NCBI GenBank assembly: GCA_900753315.1
Contig: CAADYP010000007.1
Coordinates: 1-59,692 of the forward strand
Direction: 5' to 3'
DNA length: 59,692 nt
DNA from: Clostridia bacterium
GTDB taxonomy: Bacteria; Bacillota; Clostridia; Christensenellales; UBA1242
The position numbers were made by a program, and so were the translations under genes. Shown piece by piece: positions 45,667 through 53,984 of this stretch. Below the pieces are notes generated by a model that was given only the letters and a program-made list of their open reading frames with translations, did no database searches and was not told where the DNA came from. Positions within the stretch are counted from its first letter, which is position 1, and each line of letters begins with the position of its first letter.

Positions 45667-46800
45667 ATGAAAAAAACAATAACAACAAATTTTTGTTTAA
45701 AAACCTTGACTATTTTGTTTGTCTTCATAACCATTGGGCTATGTTTGTTTTCTATGCCGATACAACAATCCGTCACCAATGCAGCAGCATTTACAAATTG
45801 CAAAATCGATGATGGAAGATTTTCAATGACAATGACGGCAAACGCTAGAAAACAAACTTCTCTTCCCCTTGACAAAAGGACTGTTTCAAAAAAAATTGGA
45901 AATACGACAAAAGATATAACATACTATTGTTTTGAATGGAAAGATTTACACAACCTTCGATTCAGATTTTCATCAAACATTCGTGGTTCAACAACAGAAT
46001 ACACTGCCTTCAAATTTTTGCTCACAAATGTTCAAGATGACAATTTGGAAACAGAGATAAGCGAAGTTGCAGAAAGTGCAAATTTTGTAACTCTCTATCA
46101 AGGAAGCATCGCTGGAAATACTTTCCCACAATTCGATTTTTATTATTACATTGACAAGCAAAGCGATTTGTCAGAAACACCAACAAGATGTAAAGGCAAT
46201 GATTTTGGTCTTTATAAATTTGATTTTGTTTACACTTACAGAGCAGATGATAACAATTTAGTTGACATTTCGGTTGGAGATATCTATGTTGCTGTTTTAC
46301 CACAAGACATAAACACGGTCGAACAAACTGATTTAAAAATTTTGTATTCTGTTTCAAGTTCAAACAAACTTATGAATGTTTTCAATCTCTACCTTTCAAA
46401 CGACTCTTACAAATATGTAAATCCAAAACACATCAAATGGAGTGTTGTTGGACTTGACAAGCTCAAAGTAAACTATGTCCTTACAGACAAAATGAAAACC
46501 GACAATTTGGCACAATATGCAAACTACAAAACAATTTGGGAATCTCTCCCAGAAGCAGACATTTCGGGAACAAATTTTTTGTTTAACTCAAACGACATTG
46601 AAGGAACTTGGACAGTTTATTGCACAATCACAAATAACAATGGAGAAACAAAAACTTTGTCAGTTCAAAATTTGTCAACGTTAAAAAAAGAAAAAGAATC
46701 ATATGTTTGGCTCATACTTTTAATCATAGGACTGGCACTCGTTCTTGGTGGAATAATTTCATTTATTGTGATATACAAAAAAAATGATAAGGTTTGGTAA
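45667..46800 (+). CDS. Exported protein with C-terminal membrane anchor, function unknown
   Basis: 377 residues. N-terminal signal peptide (about 1-40, ending near NAAAF), a large extracellular region rich in beta-strand, Tyr and Phe (FEWKDLHNLRFRFSSN, FYYYIDK, DISVGDIYVAVLP), and one membrane segment at the C-terminus (about 345-370) with a short basic cytoplasmic tail. No LPxTG motif. I do not recognise a family. It stands alone and opposite to the GlmU-like operon. Confidence 0.75.
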   Translation: MKKTITTNFCLKTLTILFVFITIGLCLFSMPIQQSVTNAAAFTNCKIDDGRFSMTMTANARKQTSLPLDKRTVSKKIGNTTKDITYYCFEWKDLHNLRFRFSSNIRGSTTEYTAFKFLLTNVQDDNLETEISEVAESANFVTLYQGSIAGNTFPQFDFYYYIDKQSDLSETPTRCKGNDFGLYKFDFVYTYRADDNNLVDISVGDIYVAVLPQDINTVEQTDLKILYSVSSSNKLMNVFNLYLSNDSYKYVNPKHIKWSVVGLDKLKVNYVLTDKMKTDNLAQYANYKTIWESLPEADISGTNFLFNSNDIEGTWTVYCTITNNNGETKTLSVQNLSTLKKEKESYVWLILLIIGLALVLGGIISFIVIYKKNDKVW

Positions 46801-46893
46801 ATTTCCCAAAATGTCCAAAAAATTGATATGCGCAATTAAAAAATGATATAAATCAATCCAAAAAAATATTAAATTTTTTACTCTAGACAACAA

Positions 46894-46930
46894 TAAAACG
46901 GTCACAAAATGTGCACCGTTTTTTATTTTT
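46894..46930. terminator. Bidirectional terminator between convergent genes
   Basis: AAAACGGT ... ACCGTTTT stem with an inner CACA/TGTG pairing and T runs. It lies between the 45667 gene and the DUF4363 gene. Confidence 0.75.
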
Positions 46931-47001
46931 AATTGCATCTAAAAAAGGATTATTACCTTTAAACTTTTTCACCTAAACACTAAAATTTCTCAAATTTCAA
47001 C

Positions 47002-47403
47002 TTACAAAATGTTGTGGAAATTTGCTCCCATAAAATGTTGAAAAGTTTCCACATAATGTTTTATGAGTTCCAGTGAAACCAAGAATTCTATTGGTTCTTC
47101 TTCATCAATATAAGTTTTGAGTCTCACAATTTCAATTGCCATTTGCTCAATAGATTTGTGATTCACCAAAAAGCATAGTGCACTTTCGTTAACTTTCCAA
47201 TTATACTCCAAATTATCAACTAAACTTGCAACTTCACCATTCACAATTCCATTTTTTTTGACAACTTCTTCTATCTCATAACAATAATCATTAACCTTTT
47301 CAAATGATGTGATAACAAGCCTGTCTTCAATCACACAAACCGCAGTCAAAATTCCAACTATCACGACCACTGAAACAATCTTAAACCAAACATATTTTGT
47401 CAT
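47002..47403 (-). CDS. DUF4363 family protein
   Basis: 133 residues; one N-terminal membrane segment (about 7-27), then a helical extracytoplasmic part (WKVNESALCFLVNHKSIEQMAIEIVRLKTYI). DUF4363 proteins are routinely encoded after DUF421 proteins in spore formers. Here the start overlaps the DUF421 stop by four bases (ATGA), indicating translational coupling. Function unknown. Confidence 0.75.
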   Translation of the reverse strand: MTKYVWFKIVSVVVIVGILTAVCVIEDRLVITSFEKVNDYCYEIEEVVKKNGIVNGEVASLVDNLEYNWKVNESALCFLVNHKSIEQMAIEIVRLKTYIDEEEPIEFLVSLELIKHYVETFQHFMGANFHNIL

Positions 47404-48119
47404 TCTTGCACCTGCCCAAGCGGTTTAATTTGCAACGTTTGATATTTTGCATTAAATTTTTGTATGTAAACCTCACCATTTTTGTCTAAAGTCAAAATCA
47501 AAACATCTTTTACTCTTTTTATATTTGCTTTTTGCAAAATCTCTTTCACATCACTCTCATCTATTTTTGCGATTGGAAGATTTGTCTTTATGATTTTTCC
47601 TTCGTTAATGATATTTACAGGAATTGCACTTTTATCAACATCAAGTTTAAGGTCTTGCACAGTCACTGGTGCAAACTGACTTTTCGGCAAAACACTCATT
47701 TTTCCATTTGTTTCCATAATAGCATATTGAATTTCTTCAATCCTAAAATAGCCGCAACCTCTTATTGCTTCAAAAACATCATCAACAGAGATACTCAAAT
47801 TGCGAAGAGCTTTATAATCAATTCCATCAGGATTTATGACTATTACCGGCTTCCCGCTCAAAAACGAAGAAAATCTACTGCTTATTTTGCAAAAAAATGT
47901 CAAGACGAAATGCAAAACAACCAGTGTAAGCAATGGCACAATTCCATGCAAAACAGGCATAGAAACCTCTGCCATCGGTATTGTTGCCAAGTCGGCAATT
48001 ATAAGCGTCAAAACCAATTCAAAGGGTTGCATTTGCCCCAGTTGCCTTTTGCCCATAAGTCTATATAAAAACAAAACCACCAAATATATAATAATTGCTC
48101 TTACAACTATCGTTACCAT
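47400..48119 (-). CDS. DUF421/YetF-type membrane protein
   Basis: 239 residues from ATG 48119. Two to three N-terminal membrane segments (about 1-75) containing the family block YRLMGKRQLGQMQPFELVLTLIIADLA, then a cytoplasmic domain with SGKPVIVINPDGIDYKALRNLSISVDDVFEAIR. The YetF/YkjA/YrbG group in Bacillus is linked to spore properties and germination in some cases. CATAAT ends six bases before this ATG without a Shine-Dalgarno site; an upstream frame start is rejected because it lies within the promoter. Confidence 0.88.
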   Translation of the reverse strand: MVTIVVRAIIIYLVVLFLYRLMGKRQLGQMQPFELVLTLIIADLATIPMAEVSMPVLHGIVPLLTLVVLHFVLTFFCKISSRFSSFLSGKPVIVINPDGIDYKALRNLSISVDDVFEAIRGCGYFRIEEIQYAIMETNGKMSVLPKSQFAPVTVQDLKLDVDKSAIPVNIINEGKIIKTNLPIAKIDESDVKEILQKANIKRVKDVLILTLDKNGEVYIQKFNAKYQTLQIKPLGQVQE

Positions 48120-48125
48120 ACAAAT

Positions 48126-48131
48126 ATTATG
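48126..48131 (-). promoter_or_regulatory. -10 element of the DUF421 gene, leaderless position
   Basis: CATAAT on the minus strand, six bases before ATG 48119. No strong -35 at 16-18 bases. Confidence 0.5.
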
Positions 48132-48160
48132 CATAAGATTTTGAAAAATATATTCAAAAC

Positions 48161-49711
48161 TTATTTTTTCTTTTTGGATTTGGCTTTCAATCTCATGGCA
48201 AAAGATTTCCCAGCAAATTTCTCCTTAATTTTGACAGTAAACATTGAAATATCAACGACATTAAACACCAAACACAATCCCACAAATGACAGAATGCCAA
48301 CACCTGTCGAAATGACCAAATTGAAAAACATCGGCATAACATATGCAAGTATTGCGCTCAAAAATGAAGTTATTGCAATGGTTGGAATTGAAAACAAAAC
48401 AAACAAAAAAAACTTCTTTTGCAATTCAAACTTTATCTTTAAACGTTTTTTTAGCATAATCAAATTTAGCACTGTTGTCACAGTTGTTGACATCCCCATA
48501 CCAATAATCAATGCATTTATGCCGATGTAACGAGGCAAAATCAACACCGCCAAAAACATAAAAATTGCACCAAAAAGATAATTAATAAATGATTTTACTT
48601 CAAGTCCTATTGAATTTAAAATTGCTGATGAGATATTGTTTAACCCCATTGGCACCATTATCCATGCTGAAAATTGCAACAGTTTTCCACTCAACAAATT
48701 GTCATAAATAAAAACTCCAAATTTGTCACCAATCGCAATAAAGACTGGCACAATCAAAAAGGAAACGAAAAGTGAAAACAAGATGGAAGATTGGACTCTT
48801 TTTTCAATATGTTCGCTGTCATTTTGCACAAGAGCCATAGAAATATCTGGCACAAGAGCTGTTGCAAGTGATCCAATCAAAGCAGATGGCAAAAACAAAA
48901 AAGGAAAAGTCATGCCCATCGCCACACCATACAAACTCATTGCTTGATTTGTTGTATATCCAGCAGCGATAAGTTGTGCTGGCAAAATAAGCGCAATCAA
49001 TGGTTGCACAAAACTGCTTGCTACTCGCACTCCAGTAATAGGTGCTGATTGTTTGATAACTTTTTTGTAAATGCTTGATGGTCGGCTCAACTTTCCACCA
49101 TAAAAAAAGTATAAAAGCACGACAAAAAATGCCGAAACCAAACATGAAAGTGTAAAAGACCAAGCCACAGTCATTGCATTTTGCAAAGCGGTCATTCCAG
49201 AAGCCAAAATCAAAACGCAAACGACAATCTTAACAATTTGTTCTAAAAGTTCGGAGACGCACAAGCCAAAATAGTTGTCGCTGCCCCACATCGCACCACG
49301 AAAGACACTATAAACTGAAGAAAAAATCAAAGATGGAAGGAGTATAATCAAAATATTTATGCAATTTTTGTCAGTAAAGAGATTGGCAAAAAGATTTCTA
49401 AAAAGCAAAATCACAAGACACAAAAAGACGCTTACAGCAAGTCCAACAAACAAACTTGATGTAACAAGACTTCCAATCTCCTTTTTGTTTTCACTTCCCC
49501 TAAACCCAGCGGTCATTCGAGAAATTATCAAGGTAAATCCACTCGACACAACAGTGAGCAAGACCATAAAAATTGAAAGTGCCACTTGATACATCCCCAA
49601 AGCTTCTGCACCAATCGCTCTTGACAAAAAGATGCGGAAGAAAAAACCAAGCATGCGTGTCAGCAAAGAAAAGATGGTTATCATAAAAACATTTTTAAAA
49701 ATTGATTTCAT
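48161..49711 (-). CDS. SpoVB-like polysaccharide/lipid flippase (MOP superfamily)
   Basis: 516 residues with about 14 membrane segments, the family start KSIFKNVFMITIFSLLTRMLGFFFRIFLSRAIGAEALGMYQ, then TLIISRMTAGFRG, and the internal duplication IIVPVFIA... IGLEVKSFINYLFGA. SpoVB and its relatives move lipid-linked precursors across the membrane; SpoVB is needed for spore cortex in Bacillus subtilis. A vegetative YkvU/YabM role is equally possible (yabM lies after mfd in Bacilli, a few genes away here). There is no ribosome site; a TAAATT element lies seven bases before the ATG. Confidence 0.85.
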   Translation of the reverse strand: MKSIFKNVFMITIFSLLTRMLGFFFRIFLSRAIGAEALGMYQVALSIFMVLLTVVSSGFTLIISRMTAGFRGSENKKEIGSLVTSSLFVGLAVSVFLCLVILLFRNLFANLFTDKNCINILIILLPSLIFSSVYSVFRGAMWGSDNYFGLCVSELLEQIVKIVVCVLILASGMTALQNAMTVAWSFTLSCLVSAFFVVLLYFFYGGKLSRPSSIYKKVIKQSAPITGVRVASSFVQPLIALILPAQLIAAGYTTNQAMSLYGVAMGMTFPFLFLPSALIGSLATALVPDISMALVQNDSEHIEKRVQSSILFSLFVSFLIVPVFIAIGDKFGVFIYDNLLSGKLLQFSAWIMVPMGLNNISSAILNSIGLEVKSFINYLFGAIFMFLAVLILPRYIGINALIIGMGMSTTVTTVLNLIMLKKRLKIKFELQKKFFLFVLFSIPTIAITSFLSAILAYVMPMFFNLVISTGVGILSFVGLCLVFNVVDISMFTVKIKEKFAGKSFAMRLKAKSKKKK

Positions 49712-49794
49712 ACAATTTAATTTATAGGTATTTTTTGTTTTTTATGACTAATATATTATATCGTATAAAAGTAAAAACGGAGATTGTCGTCACT

Positions 49795-49962
49795 ATGAGC
49801 ATGAAGAAAATATCCTTCCCATATTATCAAATCAAAAAAGGAGAAACCTTGAAATCAATTTCGCAAAAATTTGAAATTAATAGCACAAAAATTTTACTAG
49901 ATAACAACATCTCTCCCAAGCAAATCAAAGAAGGCAAATTTATTATTTTAAAGAAAAATTGA
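49795..49962 (+). CDS. Minimal LysM domain protein
   Basis: 55 residues from the ATG at 49795 (49801 also possible), made of a single LysM motif: YQIKKGETLKSISQKFEIN, LLDNN, then IKEGKFIILKK. LysM binds peptidoglycan or spore-wall glycan. There is no signal peptide with this start; a longer frame from 49744 or 49702 would add a hydrophobic N-terminus but lacks a ribosome site. GGAG lies 12 bases before the ATG. It stands alone, divergent from the SpoVB-like gene. Confidence 0.65.
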   Translation: MSMKKISFPYYQIKKGETLKSISQKFEINSTKILLDNNISPKQIKEGKFIILKKN

Positions 49963-50094
49963 ATAAATAAAACTATTAAAATTAACTAAATAGTCATAAA
50001 AACACGATAAAAACACATTTTTTTGATAATTTTTTATTGTTTTTAAAATGTCCTTATCTAATTTTATAATAATTATTACCAATATGTTTTTTGT

Positions 50095-50886
50095 TTATTT
50101 TTTATGGTCATCAAATTCCTTTCCCGCTTCAACATTTGATGCGATTTTTCTTGTCTTAAACCTTTTCTGTAAAAAGTTTTCTATCTGTTTTTGATACTTG
50201 AAAGATAAATACAAAATCATCGTCACAAACAAAGCGATAAACGCCCATGCTACCAATCCCCAACCTTCATAAGGGATGAGTTCTCCACTACCCAAATAAC
50301 ACGTCAAAAAGATGCCCAGTGGACGAGCAATCAAATTTGTTACAACAAAAAAACGCCATGTCATATCAGTAAGCCCTGCGACAAGACACAAAATATCGTC
50401 TGGAAAAATTGGTAACACCATCATCACAAAAAATGAGTATTTTGCATTTGACAGAAATTTTGTCCATTTTTTGCAAGTCTCTTCGCCAACCATAAAGACT
50501 ATCAATTTCTTTCCAAACTGTCTGCCAAGCCAAAAGGCAAAAACACTTCCAAGCAAAATTCCTGCGAGGCTCAAAAGTGCAGTTTGCAATGGTCCATACA
50601 CCAAAACTCCAGCAAGTGTTGAGATTGTTGATGGAATAGGCAAGAAAGTAACTTGCAGAAACTGCAACAAAACATAAGCAAATCTCCCCCAAAATCCCAT
50701 TGACAAAATTAGTGTTCTTATTTTATCTACAGAATTTATTGATCCCCAAACACCAGTCCACACTAAGACAAAATACAAAAGTGTCAACAATGCTCCAATG
50801 ACTGCAAGAACGATAGAAGTGTGAACAATCTTTTGCACTTTGCTCAGTTCTTTTTTTTCGCAAGTATTGTTTTTTGACTTTTTCAT
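50095..50886 (-). CDS. VTT-domain (TVP38/TMEM64-type) membrane protein
   Basis: 263 residues, about five or six membrane segments, with the VTT blocks FLPIPSTISTLAGVLVYGP, the GSVFAFWLGRQFG loop, and VMMVLPIFPDDILCLVAGLTDM. Such DedA/VTT proteins are linked to lipid scrambling and membrane homeostasis. It starts 19 bases after the VanW gene, same strand, so they form an operon. Short charged ends, and a basic tail. Confidence 0.85.
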   Translation of the reverse strand: MKKSKNNTCEKKELSKVQKIVHTSIVLAVIGALLTLLYFVLVWTGVWGSINSVDKIRTLILSMGFWGRFAYVLLQFLQVTFLPIPSTISTLAGVLVYGPLQTALLSLAGILLGSVFAFWLGRQFGKKLIVFMVGEETCKKWTKFLSNAKYSFFVMMVLPIFPDDILCLVAGLTDMTWRFFVVTNLIARPLGIFLTCYLGSGELIPYEGWGLVAWAFIALFVTMILYLSFKYQKQIENFLQKRFKTRKIASNVEAGKEFDDHKK

Positions 50887-50905
50887 AAAATTATTGTCTT
50901 AAATT

Positions 50906-52555
50906 TTATGGATTATATTCACTCGGATTTGTTTTTTGCAATTTGTTTCGCACCATTTCTTCTGTCGCCTTTGTCACTTTTTGTGGTTTTATAATTTTCA
51001 CTTCACTCGCTGGTATAACCATTCCATCAACAGGACTTTCCACCCCTTCCATAACAACGCCATCTTGTGCTAAATAAAAATCATGCCTTATTTCTTTCTC
51101 GTATTCAAGCTTTCCGTCTTTGTAATATTGCAAATAACTCTTACTCTCATATCCTTCACGTGGATATTTGATTCTCAAATATTCTCCCTTATACAAAATT
51201 CGATTTGCATATTCTCCTTTTGTGTCGGCGACAATTTTGTCACCGTTGTGAGGTAAAACTTTGACTAGTTCCGCTCTTCTTTTTATTGTCACTCCATCAT
51301 CAAATTTCTGTCCATAAATCTCAACCTTGACATTTGAATCATCTGCATAAGTTTTGATGTAAATTGGATTATCCAATGTGTTTTTGAAAACCAAATCCGA
51401 ATAACTGCCTGACACCATTGCATCAAAAGACAACGGCACATAAGATGCTGGCAAAGAATGATGATTTGCACTCAAAACATCAACATCAGCCAAAAGGAGT
51501 GCATTATACAAAGTCGTAGATGCTTGACAAACACCACCACCAACGCCATCAACATAAACCCCACCCACAATTATGTGAGCATTTTTGTAACCATTCTCTT
51601 CTGTGCGTTTTCCAGTTGTTTCGTTAAAAGAAATCGTTTGCCCCGGTTCTACAATCATTCCATTGAAACTTTCAATCGCTTTTTTGACATTGTTTTTTCT
51701 CGCCGCCGAACTTGTTTGATAACTTGTTGAAAACTCACTTCTTTTCACAACGCTGTTTTTAAGTGCATCAATGTCAATTTGATTTTCTATCTCAATTATT
51801 GGAATTTCAATTTTGACTTTTTTGCCTGACTTTAAACTATTTTCAATTTCTTTATACAATTTATCTCGGTCAACTAAAACTGCATTTTGTCCTTTGTCCA
51901 CCAAAAAAATTTCTTCGTCATTTGGTTGAAAAACGAGACTTGCTGGACGACTTTCTTGCTCTACTTCTTCCACAATCTGTTCAATTTTTGCGTTTACGTC
52001 TGCCAAAATATTGACATAAGAGATTTGGAAGTCTTTTCCATTCTCTTCAATTTCTTTCGATTTTTTCAAGTTTTGAAAGAAGTTTCCATCTTTCCCATAC
52101 ATTGAAATTTGTCTCACCATAGGTTGAATTTTGTTTGACACTTCAAAATCACTTCCATTCAAAAGCCATGACTTGTCCTTGCTCACAAATTCAATTTCAA
52201 TTTCTTTTTTGCTGTTTAACATATCAGTCAACACGACATTTTCCGCTTCCGCAACCGACATTCCACCGACATCAATACCGTTTATGCGTGTGTTGTTGTA
52301 AAACCTTTCTTTGCCAGTGATTGTGTTCTCAAAAAAGAATTGACACCCCAATAACAGTGCAACCGACATCGCAGATATTCCCAAAAACCAGAAAAACCCT
52401 TTTTGCCCCTTTTTGTTTTCAGATTTTGAAGTCAACCTTTTCTTGTTACTTTTTGTTTTCTTGTCTATCTTCTCTGATTTCGTTTTCTCTGCTCTTTCTT
52501 TTTTCTCATTTTTATCACAATGCTTTGTTGTGGTTTTTGACTTGTTCTTTTTCAT
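50906..52555 (-). CDS. VanW family protein with peptidoglycan-binding-4-like domain
   Basis: 549 residues. The first 50 residues are extremely rich in Lys and Glu, then one membrane segment (about 53-72). Residues 85-250 resemble the PG_binding_4 domain common before VanW (TRINGIDVGGMSVAEAENVV). The VanW domain (about 295-430) has FNETTGKRTEENGY, GGGVCQASTTLYNALLLAD and SANHHSLPASYVPLSFDAMV. VanW proteins are named for vancomycin resistance clusters but are widespread; their activity is unproven and no other van gene is present. CATAAT lies six bases before the ATG. Confidence 0.88.
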   Translation of the reverse strand: MKKNKSKTTTKHCDKNEKKERAEKTKSEKIDKKTKSNKKRLTSKSENKKGQKGFFWFLGISAMSVALLLGCQFFFENTITGKERFYNNTRINGIDVGGMSVAEAENVVLTDMLNSKKEIEIEFVSKDKSWLLNGSDFEVSNKIQPMVRQISMYGKDGNFFQNLKKSKEIEENGKDFQISYVNILADVNAKIEQIVEEVEQESRPASLVFQPNDEEIFLVDKGQNAVLVDRDKLYKEIENSLKSGKKVKIEIPIIEIENQIDIDALKNSVVKRSEFSTSYQTSSAARKNNVKKAIESFNGMIVEPGQTISFNETTGKRTEENGYKNAHIIVGGVYVDGVGGGVCQASTTLYNALLLADVDVLSANHHSLPASYVPLSFDAMVSGSYSDLVFKNTLDNPIYIKTYADDSNVKVEIYGQKFDDGVTIKRRAELVKVLPHNGDKIVADTKGEYANRILYKGEYLRIKYPREGYESKSYLQYYKDGKLEYEKEIRHDFYLAQDGVVMEGVESPVDGMVIPASEVKIIKPQKVTKATEEMVRNKLQKTNPSEYNP

Positions 52556-52561
52556 AAAAAT

Positions 52562-52567
52562 ATTATG
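52562..52567 (-). promoter_or_regulatory. -10 element of the VanW gene, leaderless position
   Basis: CATAAT on the minus strand, six bases before the ATG at 52555; the -35 is weak. Confidence 0.45.
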
Positions 52568-52602
52568 TCTTTAAAACTTAAAAATATTTAAATGCCACAA
52601 TA

Positions 52603-52635
52603 CAAAAAAATTATTGACACCAAAATGTCAATAAT
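52603..52635 (-). terminator. Intrinsic terminator at the end of the CCA-adding enzyme gene
   Basis: Minus strand: ATTATTGACA, loop TTTTGG, TGTCAATAAT and a T run. It contains the stop codon at 52628. Confidence 0.75.
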
Positions 52636-53863
52636 TCTGTAAATTTTTTCTTATTTCTTCCAAAAGACTGTCCTTGTCATTTTTAACTTTTCCATCAAAA
52701 ACTTTTGAAAGCAAATTTTCCAAAATCCTGTCATATTGCCTCTTGTCGATATTTGGAAAATTGTCCTTTATATCATTTGCATTTATTGCCAAATCAGACA
52801 CAGCTATCACAAGTCCATGTTCAATGATGTATTGATAAAAGAAATGATAGCGGTTTTGAATACGCTTCGACCTTTTTCCAAGCAGCATATAAATGCATGC
52901 CCAATCTTGATAATATTTGAAAAAATAATCCTTATTTTTCATCCCGCACAATGCATCATAATAACCAGAAAGATAAATCAAAATTTTCTTTGCATTAGTT
53001 TGGTTTATTCCAAGTTGGGTTTTCAAAAATTCGTCCAAAAATGTTTCCAAACATTCTGGTTTTTCTGTATTCACGATATCAATCAGAAGTCCCAAAAGTC
53101 TGTCATCAACTTTGTAAACCATTTTGTATTTTATCTTTTTTGACTTCAATCCAAAATATTGCCAAATTCCAAGCAAATTCAAAAGTTCAAGTGCTCTCCT
53201 GAGACCTCCCTTTTGATATATATAATATCTCTTGTCACAATACAAAATTTTCTCGAGTTCTACAAGTTTTCTACACCCCTGGATGTCCTTGACATTGCTT
53301 GCATACTTTATTGCAGATTTGAGAGTGTTTTTGTCAATTTTAAAATTCAATTCGCCAGCAAAACGCACCATTCTCAAAATTCGTTCGCCATCATTTGTAA
53401 AAACTTCATCTGGGTTTATGTTGCATTTTATCACCCTATCACTCAAGTCAAAAATCCCATGATAAATGTCAACAATCTCATCTTTGTTTATGTTGTAATA
53501 GATAGAATTGAAAGTAAAATCTCTTCTTATGGCGTCTTCTTCCAATTTGTCGGTTGAGATAACTTGGCTTGGACAATGACTTCCATCATCAGGATAAATT
53601 TCCTTTCTAAATGCGGTATATTCATAACTTTCATCTTTGCAAGAAATCAAAATGCTTCCAAATTTCAAGTTTTTGATTTTTACCGAAAAATCGCTTCCAT
53701 TAAGTCTTTTTGATACTTCTTCAATGTTAACACTGCTTGCGAGATCAACATCACTGTCCTCAATTTTTAAAATTTTGTTGCGAACATACCCCCCAACAAT
53801 ATACAAGTTTTCTGGGAAAAACTTTGATAACTTTTTCAAGTTGTCCGAAACTTCAATAAACAT
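52628..53863 (-). CDS. CCA-adding enzyme / poly(A) polymerase family (class II nucleotidyltransferase)
   Basis: 411 residues from the ATG at 53863, with GGAGG upstream; a longer frame to 53896 covers this site. The class II motifs are in order: YIVGGYVRNKIL (22-32) and DSDVDLA (36-42) for metal binding, RRDFTFNSIYYN, the D-G-E-R-I-L-R-MVRFAGEL brace, then a helical C-terminal domain. In Gram-positive bacteria such proteins usually add or repair the tRNA 3' CCA. Divergent from the P-type ATPase gene. Confidence 0.9.
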   Translation of the reverse strand: MFIEVSDNLKKLSKFFPENLYIVGGYVRNKILKIEDSDVDLASSVNIEEVSKRLNGSDFSVKIKNLKFGSILISCKDESYEYTAFRKEIYPDDGSHCPSQVISTDKLEEDAIRRDFTFNSIYYNINKDEIVDIYHGIFDLSDRVIKCNINPDEVFTNDGERILRMVRFAGELNFKIDKNTLKSAIKYASNVKDIQGCRKLVELEKILYCDKRYYIYQKGGLRRALELLNLLGIWQYFGLKSKKIKYKMVYKVDDRLLGLLIDIVNTEKPECLETFLDEFLKTQLGINQTNAKKILIYLSGYYDALCGMKNKDYFFKYYQDWACIYMLLGKRSKRIQNRYHFFYQYIIEHGLVIAVSDLAINANDIKDNFPNIDKRQYDRILENLLSKVFDGKVKNDKDSLLEEIRKNLQNY

Positions 53864-53946
53864 CTTTCCTCCATACAAAAAAGGATAAATATTCAATTTA
53901 CCTATAGAATAAAAATAATATAATTACTTAAAAAAGTCAATTATAT

Positions 53947-53975
53947 TTGACATTTTATAAAAAATTTAATAAACT
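53947..53975 (+). promoter_or_regulatory. Candidate promoter of the P-type ATPase gene
   Basis: TTGACA (53947-53952), 17-base spacer, weak TAAACT (53970-53975), nine bases before ATG 53985. Confidence 0.5.
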
Positions 53976-53984
53976 TAAAAAGAA

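Noticed and set aside
50906..52555. Vancomycin resistance locus because of VanW
   Set aside because: No vanH/A/X/Y or VanRS genes nearby; VanW-domain proteins are common in Clostridia without resistance.
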